A stretch of 64,000 nt of DNA from NCBI RefSeq assembly GCF_040581485.1, contig NC_090130.1:22461918-22525917 (forward strand). Reading direction: 5' to 3'. Of the stretch, positions 22,949 to 35,428 are shown piece after piece. Source of the DNA: Linepithema humile. Lineage: Eukaryota; Arthropoda; Insecta; Hymenoptera; Formicidae. Below the pieces are notes generated by a model. The model saw only the letters and a list, made by a program, of their open reading frames with translations. It was not told the DNA's origin and made no database searches. Numbering within the stretch: position 1 is the stretch's first letter; every line of letters begins with the position of its first letter. The position numbers and the translations under genes are program-made.

Positions 22949-24005
22949 CTCATATTATTTTTGTCACAATCAACTAAGAAATTATTATAGTCTCACTTCT
23001 ATATTGCTTTTTAATTTTTATATTTTTTTCTTTTGTACAATTTTTACATTTGTCCAAGCAGACAACGAGTAAGGTACAAAAAAAGTATGCAACACTATTG
23101 ATGTGTTACTATCATAGTTTTTTTGCCCGATGTTATTTATTAATATTAAAATTCATTTAAATGTATTTTTCAATGTTTTTTAATCGTTTTTCCATTTTTT
23201 AACATTGTCACGTATTTAAGCAAATAAGAAGTGAAAAAATATCGCAAGAAAAAAAGTGAGAAAAAAAATTCGAAATTTTGACTATATTATTTTCTGCTAT
23301 GGCAAATGTCAACTAAGAACAGTGACACGCCAGTGTTACAAGTTCTTAAGTAAGACTGTGCAAACAACAAATTTCAAAGAATCCAACAATGTTCTATAAT
23401 TACACGCATTCAGATTAATCTCAGAGCGCTTTGTCTTGCTGTCGTAAGCTGTGGTGTATTTACGCGAGAAACTCACGAGTGCGAGCTTAAACAATGGCAG
23501 CAGTGCTCGAAGAATAGCCCGTAATCAAATTAAGTGTCGCGTGTCCGCTTAAGGATTAATCACTGTAATCTGTGATCTTTCCACGATAGCGCGCCGCAAT
23601 GGGTACCCCTTATTTCCGGTTCCATCAATGACCGTTATGTCTCAGAACCTGCACACGTCATGTGCATTCAGGGGAATGTACTTAAGAGGATGCATGGAAT
23701 GTTCTTCGCGGCAGGATGAGACCGTCTTTGCCTCTCTTTCTTTTCTCTCGTCCTCGTGTCCTGACCCAAATACATTACACTGTCAAACTTATTTCTCTCC
23801 GCTTTTAAGTGGACGCACTGCTTACAAACATTGCGGAGAAATCTTCATCGTGTACAAGACGGTCCCACGAAGTTATTTTCTACATCAGTCATTCGACTCT
23901 TCTCATATGTAGGTAGCTCCTCTCTACGTACTTGTTACAATACGCCGAGAGCAGAGTACTCACTCCAAAGTCTTAGGGTTCATCGGCAATTTAAATAATT
24001 TTCTC
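22949..24005. other. No gene recognised
   Basis: The part from 22950 to 23400 is AT-rich. From 23400 on it is of average composition, with a 94-codon plus-strand frame at 23628-23912 that is Ser/Cys/Phe-rich and has no motif. Confidence 0.45.
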
Positions 24006-24200
24006 CTAAGAACGGTTTCTTGTTTCAAATTCATCTAATGCCTTAACTTTTTGTTGCACCGTGACAGTTTCGCTCCTCGTGTTAGGACGCGACTGAATCT
24101 GTTTAACGATACTTATATTCAAGCCAAGCTTTTTTCCCACGTAAGATGCCTTCTGCAATTCCAGTGGATAATAATTGGTAACTGTCGGCGTTTTCAGCAT
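24006..24200 (-). CDS. Small ORF of unknown function, 64 codons (uncertain)
   Basis: An ATG-initiated minus-strand frame reads MLKTPTVTNYYPLELQ, then KASYVGKKLGLNISIVKQ and a polar C-terminus. Composition is balanced and protein-like, in AT-average DNA where chance frames are shorter. It continues upstream without a stop for about 22 codons but without an ATG, so it might be part of an exon. I do not recognise it. Confidence 0.15.
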   Translation of the reverse strand: MLKTPTVTNYYPLELQKASYVGKKLGLNISIVKQIQSRPNTRSETVTVQQKVKALDEFETRNRS

Positions 24201-24406
24201 ACGATCGTTTACCGTTAAGATACGATAAACGATTAAGATCGTGCATAATGCGGCTGTTAAGCGCAATATTAATTTAAATTAAGCAGTAAAAAGAACGTAA
24301 GAAAACAAAATATTAGGCAATTAAGCGAAAAATTGCTTTATTTCTTTACATTAGATATATAATTATACTTTGTATATCTCGTAAATGTATCAGCATCGCA
24401 ATTTTC

Positions 24407-24500
24407 TGGACGTTAATTTGCGAGAGATTCTTTGCGTCGGAAGAAACTTATCGCCCATTTATAAGATATTTTTAAAAGCCTGTTTGCGGATCCTGTTTCG
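24407..24500 (+). repeat. Dispersed repeat, copy 2
   Basis: This is a direct-oriented, diverged copy of 22851-22948, about 1.55 kb away. Both contain tggacgttaatttgc, then cggaagaaacttatcgc, then a tgttt segment with small length differences. Confidence 0.65.
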
Positions 24501-25976
24501 ACTACTTTGATATCGTCCGCTGCGTTCTTTATATAATTAGGGGACAATTATGTTCTATATATAAGAGAATGATAAATATTATCGTAATATACATTAATCT
24601 AATATATATATTATCTGTTAATATATATTTATATATTAAATGCTTAATATAAATTATTAATTTTGATAAAAAGAGACAGAAGAATATTCTATAAATTTTA
24701 TAAATTTTATAAATTTTAAAATATATAATATAGAAGATATATTGCTCCGAATATACATATTATTTTTGCTAAACACTTTTGCATCAACAAATTTTTTGTG
24801 TTTGATGTTATGTGTATCAAAAAACATGACTTTTACATAAAAAAATTTTTTTGTTTAACGGTAAAATTTATTAAGCGATAAAATGTCACTCGATTTACAT
24901 ATTAAAATATGTAATCTCTTTAATTAATGTTAAGCGATACGTCTCGAGCCACTAATTCGAAAGACGCGTCAAGAATGATCTTCGTGCGACGCGACTGCAC
25001 GCCGGGATAAAAACGAGACATCACGACGAGTCAGATTTTCGATGATCTAGATCTGGGTAGCACCAGGAAGCCGGGGATCGAAGGCAAAATTACCGGTGCC
25101 GGTGGAAGGAGGCCTCGTTCGCTCGCTTCGAGAGGTCAGAGGGCGATAGCGGTACCTTCCTCTCTGCGCGCGGAGGTAGGCCTCTCTCGTCCTACCACCC
25201 ATCTCTCCCCGCGAGAGTGGTGTATAGATACTCTCCACGCTCCAGTACAAACGTTTCCCCGTTGCGCGCGGATGTATTCGTGGACGATGAGCCGCGCGGC
25301 TGTATCCGAGCTAGGGGCAGGAGTGTATTCGTGCAACGAATACCTGAGAGCGCAAACCGACGTTGCTTGACGACTACGTGGCGGACCAACTAGGTCTGGT
25401 GGTGATGAAACGAGACGGCCCGTCGTGATGGAGGGGCTGCTGCAGCGAGAGAAAGAGAAAGAGAAAAAGAGAGATAATCGGTATATTAGAGGCTACTCTC
25501 CCGCGGCGCTAGACGAAATTTGTCAAACAACCGGCGGATCCCAATTTGTTCTCGTGCGTGTCTCGACCACGCTGAAAGAACCGTAGGTGGCTTGTCGGGA
25601 GATTGTTTCGCTGGACGATGAGTGGATAGTTATCCTGTATTGGGGCTACCAATCGACCGACTCCGACCGATACGATAGTATTAAAAGGTTAAGGATTGAT
25701 GTTGCCACGCTTAACCCTTCACCGATCGTTGCGCATAGTTCGCCGAGGTTGAGATAAAATAATACGGCATTACTATGCAACGCGGCCTATTTATTATATG
25801 TACATGATGGTTAATTGGATAGTATTCACATGCTATCACAGATTGCAAGATTATATAAAGAAGTAGTTATGGACAATATAATGCAACTACGTCAATAGGC
25901 TTTAGCAACGTATGCGTGACATATGCGACATTAAAAGGCAAGGTCTGCCTCGTTTCTCACGCTCTGATTTGAGATA

Positions 25977-25978
<2 letters not shown>
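24501..25978. other. No gene recognised
   Basis: AT-rich to about 24900, then a CpG-rich block at 24950-25620 with a short GA tract (25448-25475). The minus-strand frames in the block overlap each other in several registers and carry no motif. The GC block may be regulatory. Confidence 0.4.

Positions 25979-26008
<30 letters not shown>
25979..26008. repeat. (TTA)n microsatellite
   Basis: This is an uninterrupted trinucleotide run of about 30 bp. Confidence 0.9.
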
Positions 26009-26010
<2 letters not shown>

Positions 26011-26319
26011 ATATAACACAATAACATGTGATTATGAGTCACATATTTCTCGTCGCAATTATACCCATGGGTAAACAACTTTTACAAAATTATTGAGTGA
26101 AATTTTGAAGAGATAGCATCGCGATTACAGGCGGAATAGAAATCCTATACTTTGGTTTTAAAAAAACGCGATAAACATATGCTTAATCCGCAACAGATGG
26201 CCTGCACAAATTAGCACCCCATTATCTGCCACTTGACGTGATTAACCATCATACGGTTAAGCGTACCGTTATGATACCAAGGATAATATGCCATTGTATG
26301 TTAATTGTCGACGAAAAAG

Positions 26320-26523
26320 ATGCGAAAAATATTCCCCGTCTCGTCGAGTAGACTCATTCATACTCGCGTGTATCTTAAAAAAGAGTTGAAAAAGTATGAC
26401 GGGGATATTCCACCCGAGATACAGCTTTCAGATTCTCTCGTTCGGTTGTGCCACAAATTAAGAGAATTAATGACCAACGCCATGTCTCGTGACGACAACG
26501 ACACCCAGCAGTACCGGCGGTAA
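26320..26523 (+). CDS. Small ORF of unknown function, 67 codons (uncertain)
   Basis: An ATG-initiated plus-strand frame starts MRKIFPVSSSRLIHTR and continues as YLKKELKKYDGDIPPEIQL and LVRLCHKLRELM, ending in TAA. The amphipathic, charged middle could be helical. No family recognised, no flanking exon evident. It may be a small gene, an exon or a remnant. Confidence 0.2.
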   Translation: MRKIFPVSSSRLIHTRVYLKKELKKYDGDIPPEIQLSDSLVRLCHKLRELMTNAMSRDDNDTQQYRR

Positions 26524-27713
26524 TTGCGTTAGACTTGACATTTATTTTACGACGGTCTTCTACGGCGGTTAACCCGTTCTTAACAATCATTTTCGTTGGA
26601 AGCGACAAAGAGAGTTACCGCCGAAATGAACAGGCGCGTTTAAATCTCAAGGCCGTTTTGTCCACTTTACGTTAGCGTCCTGCACCTTTGCCTGGGAACG
26701 GGAAAACACATTTTGATTACGAGCTTTTACGCACCAACTGCTACATGCAGCCTTTCGTTCTGGCAAATCTGCAGGTTTCATAATCTTTTTATGGCAACAC
26801 GTTAAAATAATTATGAAAGATATTTCGGAGTGGTGCAGCAAGATATACATATGATACGACACGCATAGGAATAAAAATTACTACAATCGTAAATAAATAT
26901 ACAAATCCGCAATAATAAAGCTTTTTTTTATCTCTTTCCAGATTTGATTTCTGAATTTATTTTTAGTATGTATAATGTTTTTTTATTTTATCGTGTAATT
27001 TAATTATCTTGTAGGGGATATAAATGACACTTTTTCCGTTAATTATTATCATTTTTTTTTCTCGCTTCCGGAAAAGAATTGTGGGAATACTATGATGATT
27101 ATTTGTTACCTTAATGACAATAGAGTCAACGATAGTAATGAGTGACGACAATAATGAGAACGGCGATGGCAATGAACGCGATCTATGAGATACGAGAGAT
27201 CTTGACACAGAAGTCAGTGATCGTTAAGCAAAGATCACTTTCAGTACCATTATTATTCCTGAAAAAATTTGCCATTAGCGCAATTACACGACGCAATGGT
27301 CCGTTGATTATTGAAACAAAACTAAAGCAATCAAGATATAATTAAAATGTTCATAGATTGCAGTCGAGTATCGTTTCACTTTGCAATAATGATAATATCC
27401 ATCTCGGCATTAATCGCGTTTTAGTTATATCTCTATAGTAGTGCAAGCGTTGTGCAGCCGCTGCAATAATATCCTTCCTGTTGCGGCAAAAACGGCGAAT
27501 CAAGCAAGTCGCGATTACGTATGAACGTCGAGATACGGCTACATAAGTTTTTCACGCGTCTTTGGGTCAACCGTTAAATATACAAAACGCGAAGATGCGC
27601 GATGCACATTCGCTCTCATCATCAGTTATTAAATTGCATACGTAGCTATCGAAAAAAGATCGTTACCAAGAATTACAAGAGTCTGACGCGTCGACACGAA
27701 GCACCCGGGATGC

Positions 27714-27714
<1 letters not shown>
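26524..27714. other. No gene recognised
   Basis: This is AT-rich to average sequence without a supported feature. Confidence 0.5.

Positions 27715-27749
<35 letters not shown>
27715..27749. repeat. Poly(T)35 tract followed by a GA-rich tract
   Basis: Thirty-five consecutive T on the plus strand, i.e. poly(A) on the minus strand. It is directly followed by a purine run of about 30 bp (27750-27781). It could be the tail of a minus-strand retroposed sequence, but no body of a retroelement is visible next to it. Confidence 0.9.
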
Positions 27750-27752
<3 letters not shown>

Positions 27753-27781
27753 GAAAAAGAGAGAGAAAGAGAGAGAGAGAG

Positions 27782-29127
27782 CGACGCGGTTGCAGCTTCG
27801 GTCGAATGCAACTCGCTCGCTCGGAGATACGATGAGGCAGTTTGCTTCGGAGAAAACGATCGGGTACTCACTTAGAGAAGCTCTAAAACACTTTAGACAA
27901 GAATAAAAGCAGTCATAAGGGATATGAACTATTGTAGAGCCGCGCAGCAACTGCAAGGTGCGAGCTTCGCGCACGCCAAGTACTTGTGGGGCGAGTAGGA
28001 ATGCTTCTTTTATCTCCATTACGCTCTTATTTAGACTACATCCCGAGTATACAAACCGGTACTTAAAATTTCCGCTCGCAATACGCGGCTTGTGTGGCAC
28101 TTGGTGCAATCTGTAATTTTCGAATTATCGGAGAATCGCGCGGACGGGAGAAAGTCCTCCTCTTCCTCTTCCCCCTTTTCATATTCTCATTATGAGGAGA
28201 TTTAATCAATAACGTTATTATATCAGAATGAGTTTAACTCGCGTTGTCTAATTGGACTAGCTCTTAACCAACGTTGCCGCGTGAGTCGAGCTTTCACTCG
28301 ATAATACGGTTTCTATGATGACCGTCGATAATCGCAGTAACGAGCGGCGAAACATGCTGCTTTTTGCACGCGTCCATTCGTGGCAAATGCGATGCGTTGC
28401 GAATATTATTTGCCGCCGTGCAATTGTGCTGTCGTGAATTCGCGAAAATTTGCCCAACGCAAAAATAATTGAACATAATGGTGGAGAATGGCGTTAGAAA
28501 AAAAAAAAATTTTTTTTAATTCAAAGATAAATTTTATTTTTGGACTTGAAACATTTTTGATGACTAAACACCGCGCGTACATTCTCAACTTGATTTCGTC
28601 AAATAAATAGAAGTGAAACGCGGGTTAATCGCAGCCAGGCGAAATTAAGCGTCTCTCGAATAGGTAATTCCATTGCCGAGGCGAACCAGTCTCTCACACT
28701 CGAACGCGCGTTCGCACACGCTCTACCGCGATGATTAAGTTCTTCCGATCGCGCGGGTCATGATCACGAGCAGGCTATGAATATGCGAAATCAGGCCAGG
28801 CGAATCGTCACGGTGCCAGAAGAAAAGATTCAGGAGATCCGTTTAACGTGCACTCTCTCGCAGTTATGTAAAAAATGCTTCTCCGCGTTTGCTTCATCAA
28901 AATCATCACGCTACTCGCGAGATTTATGTTGATTATTGCAACGTGAGTAACCGTTGATAACGAACGAACATATTGATATATGCGCTTCCTTCGGGGCTAG
29001 ACGCGCCGGGGAATCAAGGTCGTCCACGTCGTTCGCTCGAACCTGAAAAAGTCGCGGTACATACGACACGTTGATTTTTGCTGTCTAAACGTAACAAGAA
29101 TAACGTGGAACGAGGATCTTGACGGGA
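27782..29127. other. No gene recognised
   Basis: This is mixed-composition sequence. An A9/T8 juxtaposition (about 28499-28520) could form a hairpin. No supported exon. Confidence 0.45.
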
Positions 29128-29640
29128 GTAGTAGGAAAAGAAGAAGAGAAGAGGAAGATGAAGAAACGGCAGCAGACGATGAGAAGAAGAGAAGAGATGG
29201 AGGAGAGCGAGGTGTAGGCAAAGGGAGCCGAGTTAAGCTAAAGCACAAAGGCAAAGGAGGAGGTTGCAGGAGAGAAGGCGGCAGGGAGGAAGGTAAAAAT
29301 GTTTGGAGAAAAAGAAAGGGAGGAGGCGAGAGCGTGGAAGAGAGGAAGGAGGAAGACACGAGAAGGAGCCGAAGGAAGGCGAAGAGGGAGTGGTGGACCA
29401 CGGTGAGGTCGCGACCCGTAGCCCGCAGGCCCCAGTGAAAGGCCCAACGGCGATCCGCATCCGCGGGGCCCTGAGCGTGCGGACCTGAGCGAGAGCGAGG
29501 AAGAGGAAGAAGGAGAGCGCGCGCGGGTGAGAGCGAGACCGGCGGCGGAGAGCCGGCGGGCTCTGTGCTCTCTCGGCAGGCGAAAAGGAGACGGCGAAAG
29601 AGGGAGAGAGCGAATAAAACCAAGCCGGAGGGCCCTGCCG
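29128..29640. promoter_or_regulatory. Strand-asymmetric polypurine, GC-rich island
   Basis: Around 500 bp is strongly purine-biased on the plus strand (GAGG, GAAG and AGAG motifs), with a GC-rich centre near 29400-29560. The long minus-strand Ser/Leu/Pro frames and plus-strand Arg/Glu/Gly frames here are composition artefacts. Such tracts often sit at promoters or 5'UTRs and bind GAGA-type factors in insects. The next plus-strand splice-like segments lie at 31.0, 32.2 and 35.4 kb, so this could be a plus-strand promoter. That is inference. Confidence 0.3.
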
Positions 29641-31013
29641 GCAAGGCAGCCCCGTGAGCTGTTTCTTAAGATCGCGTTCTTCTTAGCGAGAGCCCCGCTG
29701 CCATTATGGCGCACTTAAAGTGGCAATCGTGTGGAAGGCAACGTCGGCCGCGCAATAGCCGCGAGTTGCGCAACCTTCGGTGACCCCACCCTAGGGCCTG
29801 GACCGTGGACGATGGAAAACCTTAGTTGCTCCGTCGGCGAACCCACGCCGCCTAGCACCGATCCCCCGCGATCTTGTCGTGATCGGCGGCGGAAGCATTC
29901 GGGAAGGAGCGATTCGGTCGACGGAATTGAGTAATCGCGCTGGACACGCGTCAGGGCTAAAAGATACCATCAAAAGTGGCACCATGTTATTTAAACCTTT
30001 TTAGAAGTAATCGGAACAAGAAAGAACGTCTAACACCAATTGATGTCTGAATATTTAATACATCAATTTTTCATTCGCGCGAAATTTGTTGCTAATTAAT
30101 TTTCTTCCTTACAACTTAAACATTTTTATATAATACAAAGTTACCTCGATAGGCGTGATTAATAAACAGTATTGCTCTACATATTATCGATAATAAATTT
30201 ATCTGATCAGGCTTGTCTGTTATATGTAGTACATTGATGTTTCCCTTCGTAAATCGACGAGAGAAAGTAATTGGCGCTGTTGCAACAATGAAAACTTGAA
30301 AGTGACTGTTTGCATCGCATTTAACATTGCCATAGTATCATCGTGGAAATGATTTTGTGGTAGCGCTATAGCCAGCGGCGCCAAACCCAACTGGTTATCT
30401 CTGGATGAGGACTTCCCGGTTACCTTCAGGAACCGATAGCGGTATAGAGACCTGGCGTTCAGGGATACGACTCTGATTGAACGATAATTGGATAGATTAC
30501 GCAGAACCTCCTTCAACTTCGCGATAGTATCGCGGTTATGCGCCTATTTTATGTGTTATACGAGTCGCGCTCCGGCAACGCCATGTGACCTGGCACAATA
30601 CGACTAGAGACGAGTCTCCAGCCGTGTTTAAGTCAACGTGCAATACAACCGTACATGTGCAATACAACTAGAATGTATTGATGCTATTGATACATGTGAA
30701 AGTGACATGCAGATTAATTCTCTGACTCGGAACAAGCTGTTTTCACCTTCGTTCACACACCGAGAAAATCGCTTAAAAGATTTCTATATAAACAAAAGAA
30801 TACATTTTTTATGTATTGCATATATTTGCGCATGTACTTTTAATTTCTAAATAGACGTAAATTTTTATATTTTACTTTGCAATTTCAAGAACAAATTTTT
30901 TTCTGAAAAAGTTTTTTTTGGATTGGATTAAGATTATAGAATATCAAGAAAATAAGAATCTCTTAAAGCATGATTGAAAGAGCAATAATCGAATAAAATC
31001 GTTCTTGTTGCAG
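29641..31013. other. No gene recognised
   Basis: A 40-codon ATG frame in good context begins at 29812 (gacgATGG, MENLSCSVGEPTPP...) within the GC island. It may be an upstream ORF of a transcript starting here, or chance. The remainder to 31013 has no supported exon. Confidence 0.35.
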
Positions 31014-31068
31014 GATGAAATATTTCAGAATGCATTCGTAGATGGGAAAGTACAATGTGCAGAAAATG
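31014..31068 (+). other. Candidate 55-nt exon
   Basis: A gttgcag acceptor precedes GATGAAATATTTC, and the segment ends AAAATG|GTAATT. It is open in one frame (DEIFQNAFVDGKVQCAEN). The donor is moderate. The phase does not join cleanly to the candidate exon at 32229-32331 in that exon's open frame, so if real it may be untranslated or an alternative. Confidence 0.18.
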
Positions 31069-32228
31069 GTAATTTTAATGGCAGTAGAGAAGCAAAGAGA
31101 ACTCGGAGGCATCCGACTCGAAACTCATGAAAGGAAGGATCACGCGATCGCATAAGATTTCAAGACGGTACATCGTGTAGATGCGCTAGTTGCATCACGG
31201 TTAGTATCAGTCGGATTTGCAAGACCTACAGATTGTCGATCCGATATATCCTGTAAGATTTGCAGCCGCAACTGCATTTCTTATTCAAAATTCCATTTTT
31301 TCAATAAAAATAATAAAAACGAGAACTTGGAAAATTAGAAACATTGGAAAATAAGAAACAATATAATTTTAAAAATTTCGATTTTTTTAATAGAATTTTT
31401 TTTACAAAAAATTAGCTTTGACATATAAAAAATGCATAAAAAATAAGGAAATTAGATACATTCTATATGTAATATATATTATTTGGTAGTTAATAAGAGT
31501 GAATTAATGCTAAACCAATTAGTATACTTAGGTACGCATGACAAACGCAACTAAATAATCATTAATTCGTTACGAGAGCGCAAATTAAAACGTAATAATC
31601 ACGCAAATAATCGTACATAAGCGATTGAAACCTGTTCGCCGCGTCGAAACGCATGGTTTACAAATCGACTTTTAATCGCGAGCAATGATGTCAAACAACG
31701 ATTATCCCGTTACGCGCACGTTTAATTAATTGACACGCGGCGCGGCGGCAAAAAATCCGATAAACGCGTCGATTCGCCACTGATCGAGTACTCGCAATAA
31801 ACCCATCAATTTAAAAACGAACGCGATACGATCAAACCTATCCCTTAACGACTAATTTGCGCATTAATTATATGCCGCGGACAGTAACGAATGGTTATCG
31901 CGCACCGTAATAGAGGAAGGACATCAATACCGGCATACCATTTTATGTTTTGACTTTATCTCTCGCACTCGGTCCCTATTTTTCACATTTTTTGCATACT
32001 GCACGTGACTTTCATTTATGAACAAGTAAATTCGAGTTGAACGACAAGTTATCGTCTCAACGCATTTGTCAATCTGAAAATCGGGAATAATGCGTCTTTT
32101 GATAATCAAGTCGATGTAACTTGTTTTCAATCACGAAACGTGAGTGAATGAGTAAATTAGTGAAATAATATATCTCTTATATAGTACACGATTGCATCGT
32201 AATCAATAATGTTGTATGACGGTTGCAG

Positions 32229-32331
32229 GATGATTGTCTAAAAGCGAAGGAGCAATCAGGAGTAGAAGGAGCAATGCGGCGATTAGAAGCAGAAAGGAGA
32301 TACACAGATATACAGCGGCGATGCATCGACC
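32229..32331 (+). other. Candidate 103-nt exon
   Basis: The acceptor is ggttgcag and the donor CCG|GTGAGT is excellent. The whole segment is open in one frame, beginning DDCLKAKEQSG and ending RRCIDR, with an internal ATG (MRRLEAERRY). It leaves phase 2, which fits the phase needed to enter the Cys-containing frame of the exon-like unit at 35429-35636. This is a pattern-level candidate; the purine-rich composition makes an open frame easy by chance. Confidence 0.3.
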
Positions 32332-35300
32332 GGTGAGTAAACTCGGAGTATCAAAACTCGTTTATTACATGCTTGCTTGTTTATTATATACTTGCATGAT
32401 TGTTGTTGCATTTGTTAATTTATTAAAACGATTAAAAATCTGTATTTGCAACTGCGGAGACGTACTTCGCTCAAGAGTATTTGCGAACGAGCAAGCAAGC
32501 AAATATTTTTAACATGGCGCAAGACCTGTTGTGATGTGAGGATAATTTTAATGATTTATATTTAAATTAAAGTGCTCCCTCATTAACTCTACATTAAAGT
32601 GCATTAATACATTTTGCTGGATCACTTTAGAATCAACCAGAACTCGAATATTTTCTAGATTATATTATCTTTTAATAAACCACTATTAATAAACGAATGA
32701 TTGATCTCCGTTCTGTCGTGTAATTGCGCCAATCGGCAGGGCTCGTGGCGTAAGAAACGATCATCGACTCGACCATCAGTCAGCGCCAAACCCGCCAATC
32801 GACGACGCGTTACTAACACTTCCGTGCGAAGCGGTTTCGGTGTCTCGCGCGAAATCGCGTCTAGTAACGCGATCGTTCGCCGGCTGTCGACATTGAACTG
32901 AGAGAGAGAAAGAGAGAGGGGAGAAGAGGAATGAGCCGAGTAGCGTCGATTTCATGCCCCGACTATGCGCGATGGTGACTGTGGGAAAATGATCTCGGCG
33001 CGAAAGAAGCTCGGAGAGCCGTGATAAAAAGCGTTAAACTCGTGATTAGACGCGGATTCGCGCATGCCCTTGCTTGCGTCGGATCCACCTTTGTGTCGCG
33101 CTCCCACCTTGTCCACACCGCGGCTATCGCGATTTCTCGTTGTAAGGCGAGACCTCCTCGGCGCGCCGTGACGGGACCAGCCGCATCGGATTTTCTGGAA
33201 ATCGAGAAATGTCCGCGATTTCTCTTGGTTTCACGGCACGAGCTCAATTTCCGTCACCGTTGGTCAACGACGTTAGCGATTTTAGACACCTGACGTACGG
33301 GTCAATGAGCGCGTTGATTGCTTCCCACAGTCGCAAATATTTGCAATTACTTGCTGGAGATTTATTTCAAACTTCAAAATAATTGATTAACGTTTACTAA
33401 TTAATTTATATGCGAGAGAAGAATTTATTATTACAATAAAATCCTACCGGATTTAAAATATCTCTTTGCTTTGTGAAACTGCTTATTCATTTTGACCATT
33501 ATAAGTCGTACGCTACTTTTATTTCTGATTTTTTTTAATTTTCCATTTTTATCTATTTTTCATACAAGAGTATTATTATTTGAACTATTAATCTTTGAAA
33601 GCAATCGGAAGAATAAAGCTTTTCATGATTGTTTGTATCGACAAGCTAGCTGTAATTTAAGAAGTTAATTGCGCTACGAACGATCTATCGTAGATAAGTC
33701 GGTAATTATCGCTATTCAATTTGAATACATCGTGGTTATCTCCACGGAAACACCTAACGAATACCGTAGAGAGACCTTTCGAAGCGACTCATTGATAAAC
33801 ACTGGAAGGCGTTGGAGGTAATGTTGCGAGCGGAATGCAGTGGCGGTATTGCTGCGTGTCTCTCAGATTCAGGAAATTTATTACGCCGTCTTGTAAATAA
33901 ATCCGTGAAAATAAGCCGAGATCAGACGGGAATGAGATGCTGGATGCAAGAAAAGAGCTAGCATATATACGTAGCGTAATCCCAATGCGTGACAAATTCA
34001 TTGTGTCATGTCGTCTCACGCGCTTTGACGAACGCGGATCATCTCGTATAAAACGAAATAACGCGATGCAATCATTATCGTGGAGACCGTCGCCGGAGCC
34101 GCTGAAACGCGAGGCGATAAATTAAAACTAGGAGAAACGGGGCTATTAGCGTGCCATTAGCGGCTCTGACCATGCGTGACTTCTCCGGAGGGGGGCTCCG
34201 GTTTCAAAACGACCCTCTCTCTTCGTTGCGTCGCTCTTTTGAATAATTCTTGCCCTGCATATTTAAAGCCCCGATTATAGAGTGATTATAGGTACTTCAT
34301 CTTACATCTTGGAATCGCCAAATCGATTAATCGGTGTTCGTGATGTTATTTAATTTATATTGAGACTATTTATTAGACGGTATTTTTATATTTTTTATGC
34401 TCGTTTTGCATCTACATTACTCTATTTATAGGCATATAAAAATCCCGATTATAGAATATTTATCTCTACAATTTTCCCAAGAAATCACCATAATATAAAT
34501 TCTTCTTCAACTCTGGATATCGAAAGACCTCATCACGAAATTCCGACTTACCTTTGTCATCGTCTGAATACTTTTTCGACGCGATTATACTTATTTAATT
34601 TTGAAATTTATTTTGAAATATTTTCCGATATTTACTTCCTAATCTTTTGCTCACACGGTGCATCGTCAAACTTAGTATTAAAAACAAACAATTTGCTGCA
34701 ACGTCTGGCAGAAAAATTCAGAGGTATCTGTAGATCTCTGTACCACTGTACTTTGGTGGCATTGCGCTGAAGGAAGCACTGGTTCGGTGTTGATATCGTT
34801 GTTACACCGACAACTCGTATAGGAATCCGCGCGAGCCGCTGTCCCACGTTGACGATGTAGCAAATATCGAGAAGAGTCCGAGAGGCTACCCAGGGCCATG
34901 CAGGATCGATACATCACGAGATCCCAGCAGGGTGCTGAGATACCATCTTAGTTAGTATCTTCGAATAGACGTGTACCACGCTGAAACGAGCCAGTCTCGT
35001 CATTATACTCCTATCTACCTATCTGTATCGAGACCTGATATTCACGAATATAATCTGTCTGCATTTCGAACGCTTTGTATCGGTGGTACGCGGTTTCGCC
35101 TCGGTAGCTTTTTACAACATCGTTAGCACTAATATGCATCTTCCCTCGCAATTCAGAATATATATCGCGTCACGCGCGAGATGGATTTGCGATTCACCGC
35201 GATTTTAATTCGATTCAACTTGATTTAACTCGATAAATGTTCGATAAATATTTTATTATAAGAGTTTTAAGACAGATGTACGGTATTTAGCACGATTGTT

Positions 35301-35428
35301 TATGTTTGCGCTGTAATCTGTAATCTCTATATCCCCTCTCTCTCACTCTTACGCCATGTATCGTAACGCGCACAAAAGCGTGAAAAAATTAATTACTAAT
35401 CATTTTGATTTTCCATAATTTCCTGCAG
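32332..35428. other. No gene recognised
   Basis: A CpG-rich block (about 32700-33300) with a GA tract at 32900-32930 is flanked by AT-rich sequence. A small block at 34140-34240 is also GC-rich. Frames in these blocks overlap on opposite strands and lack motifs. Confidence 0.45.
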
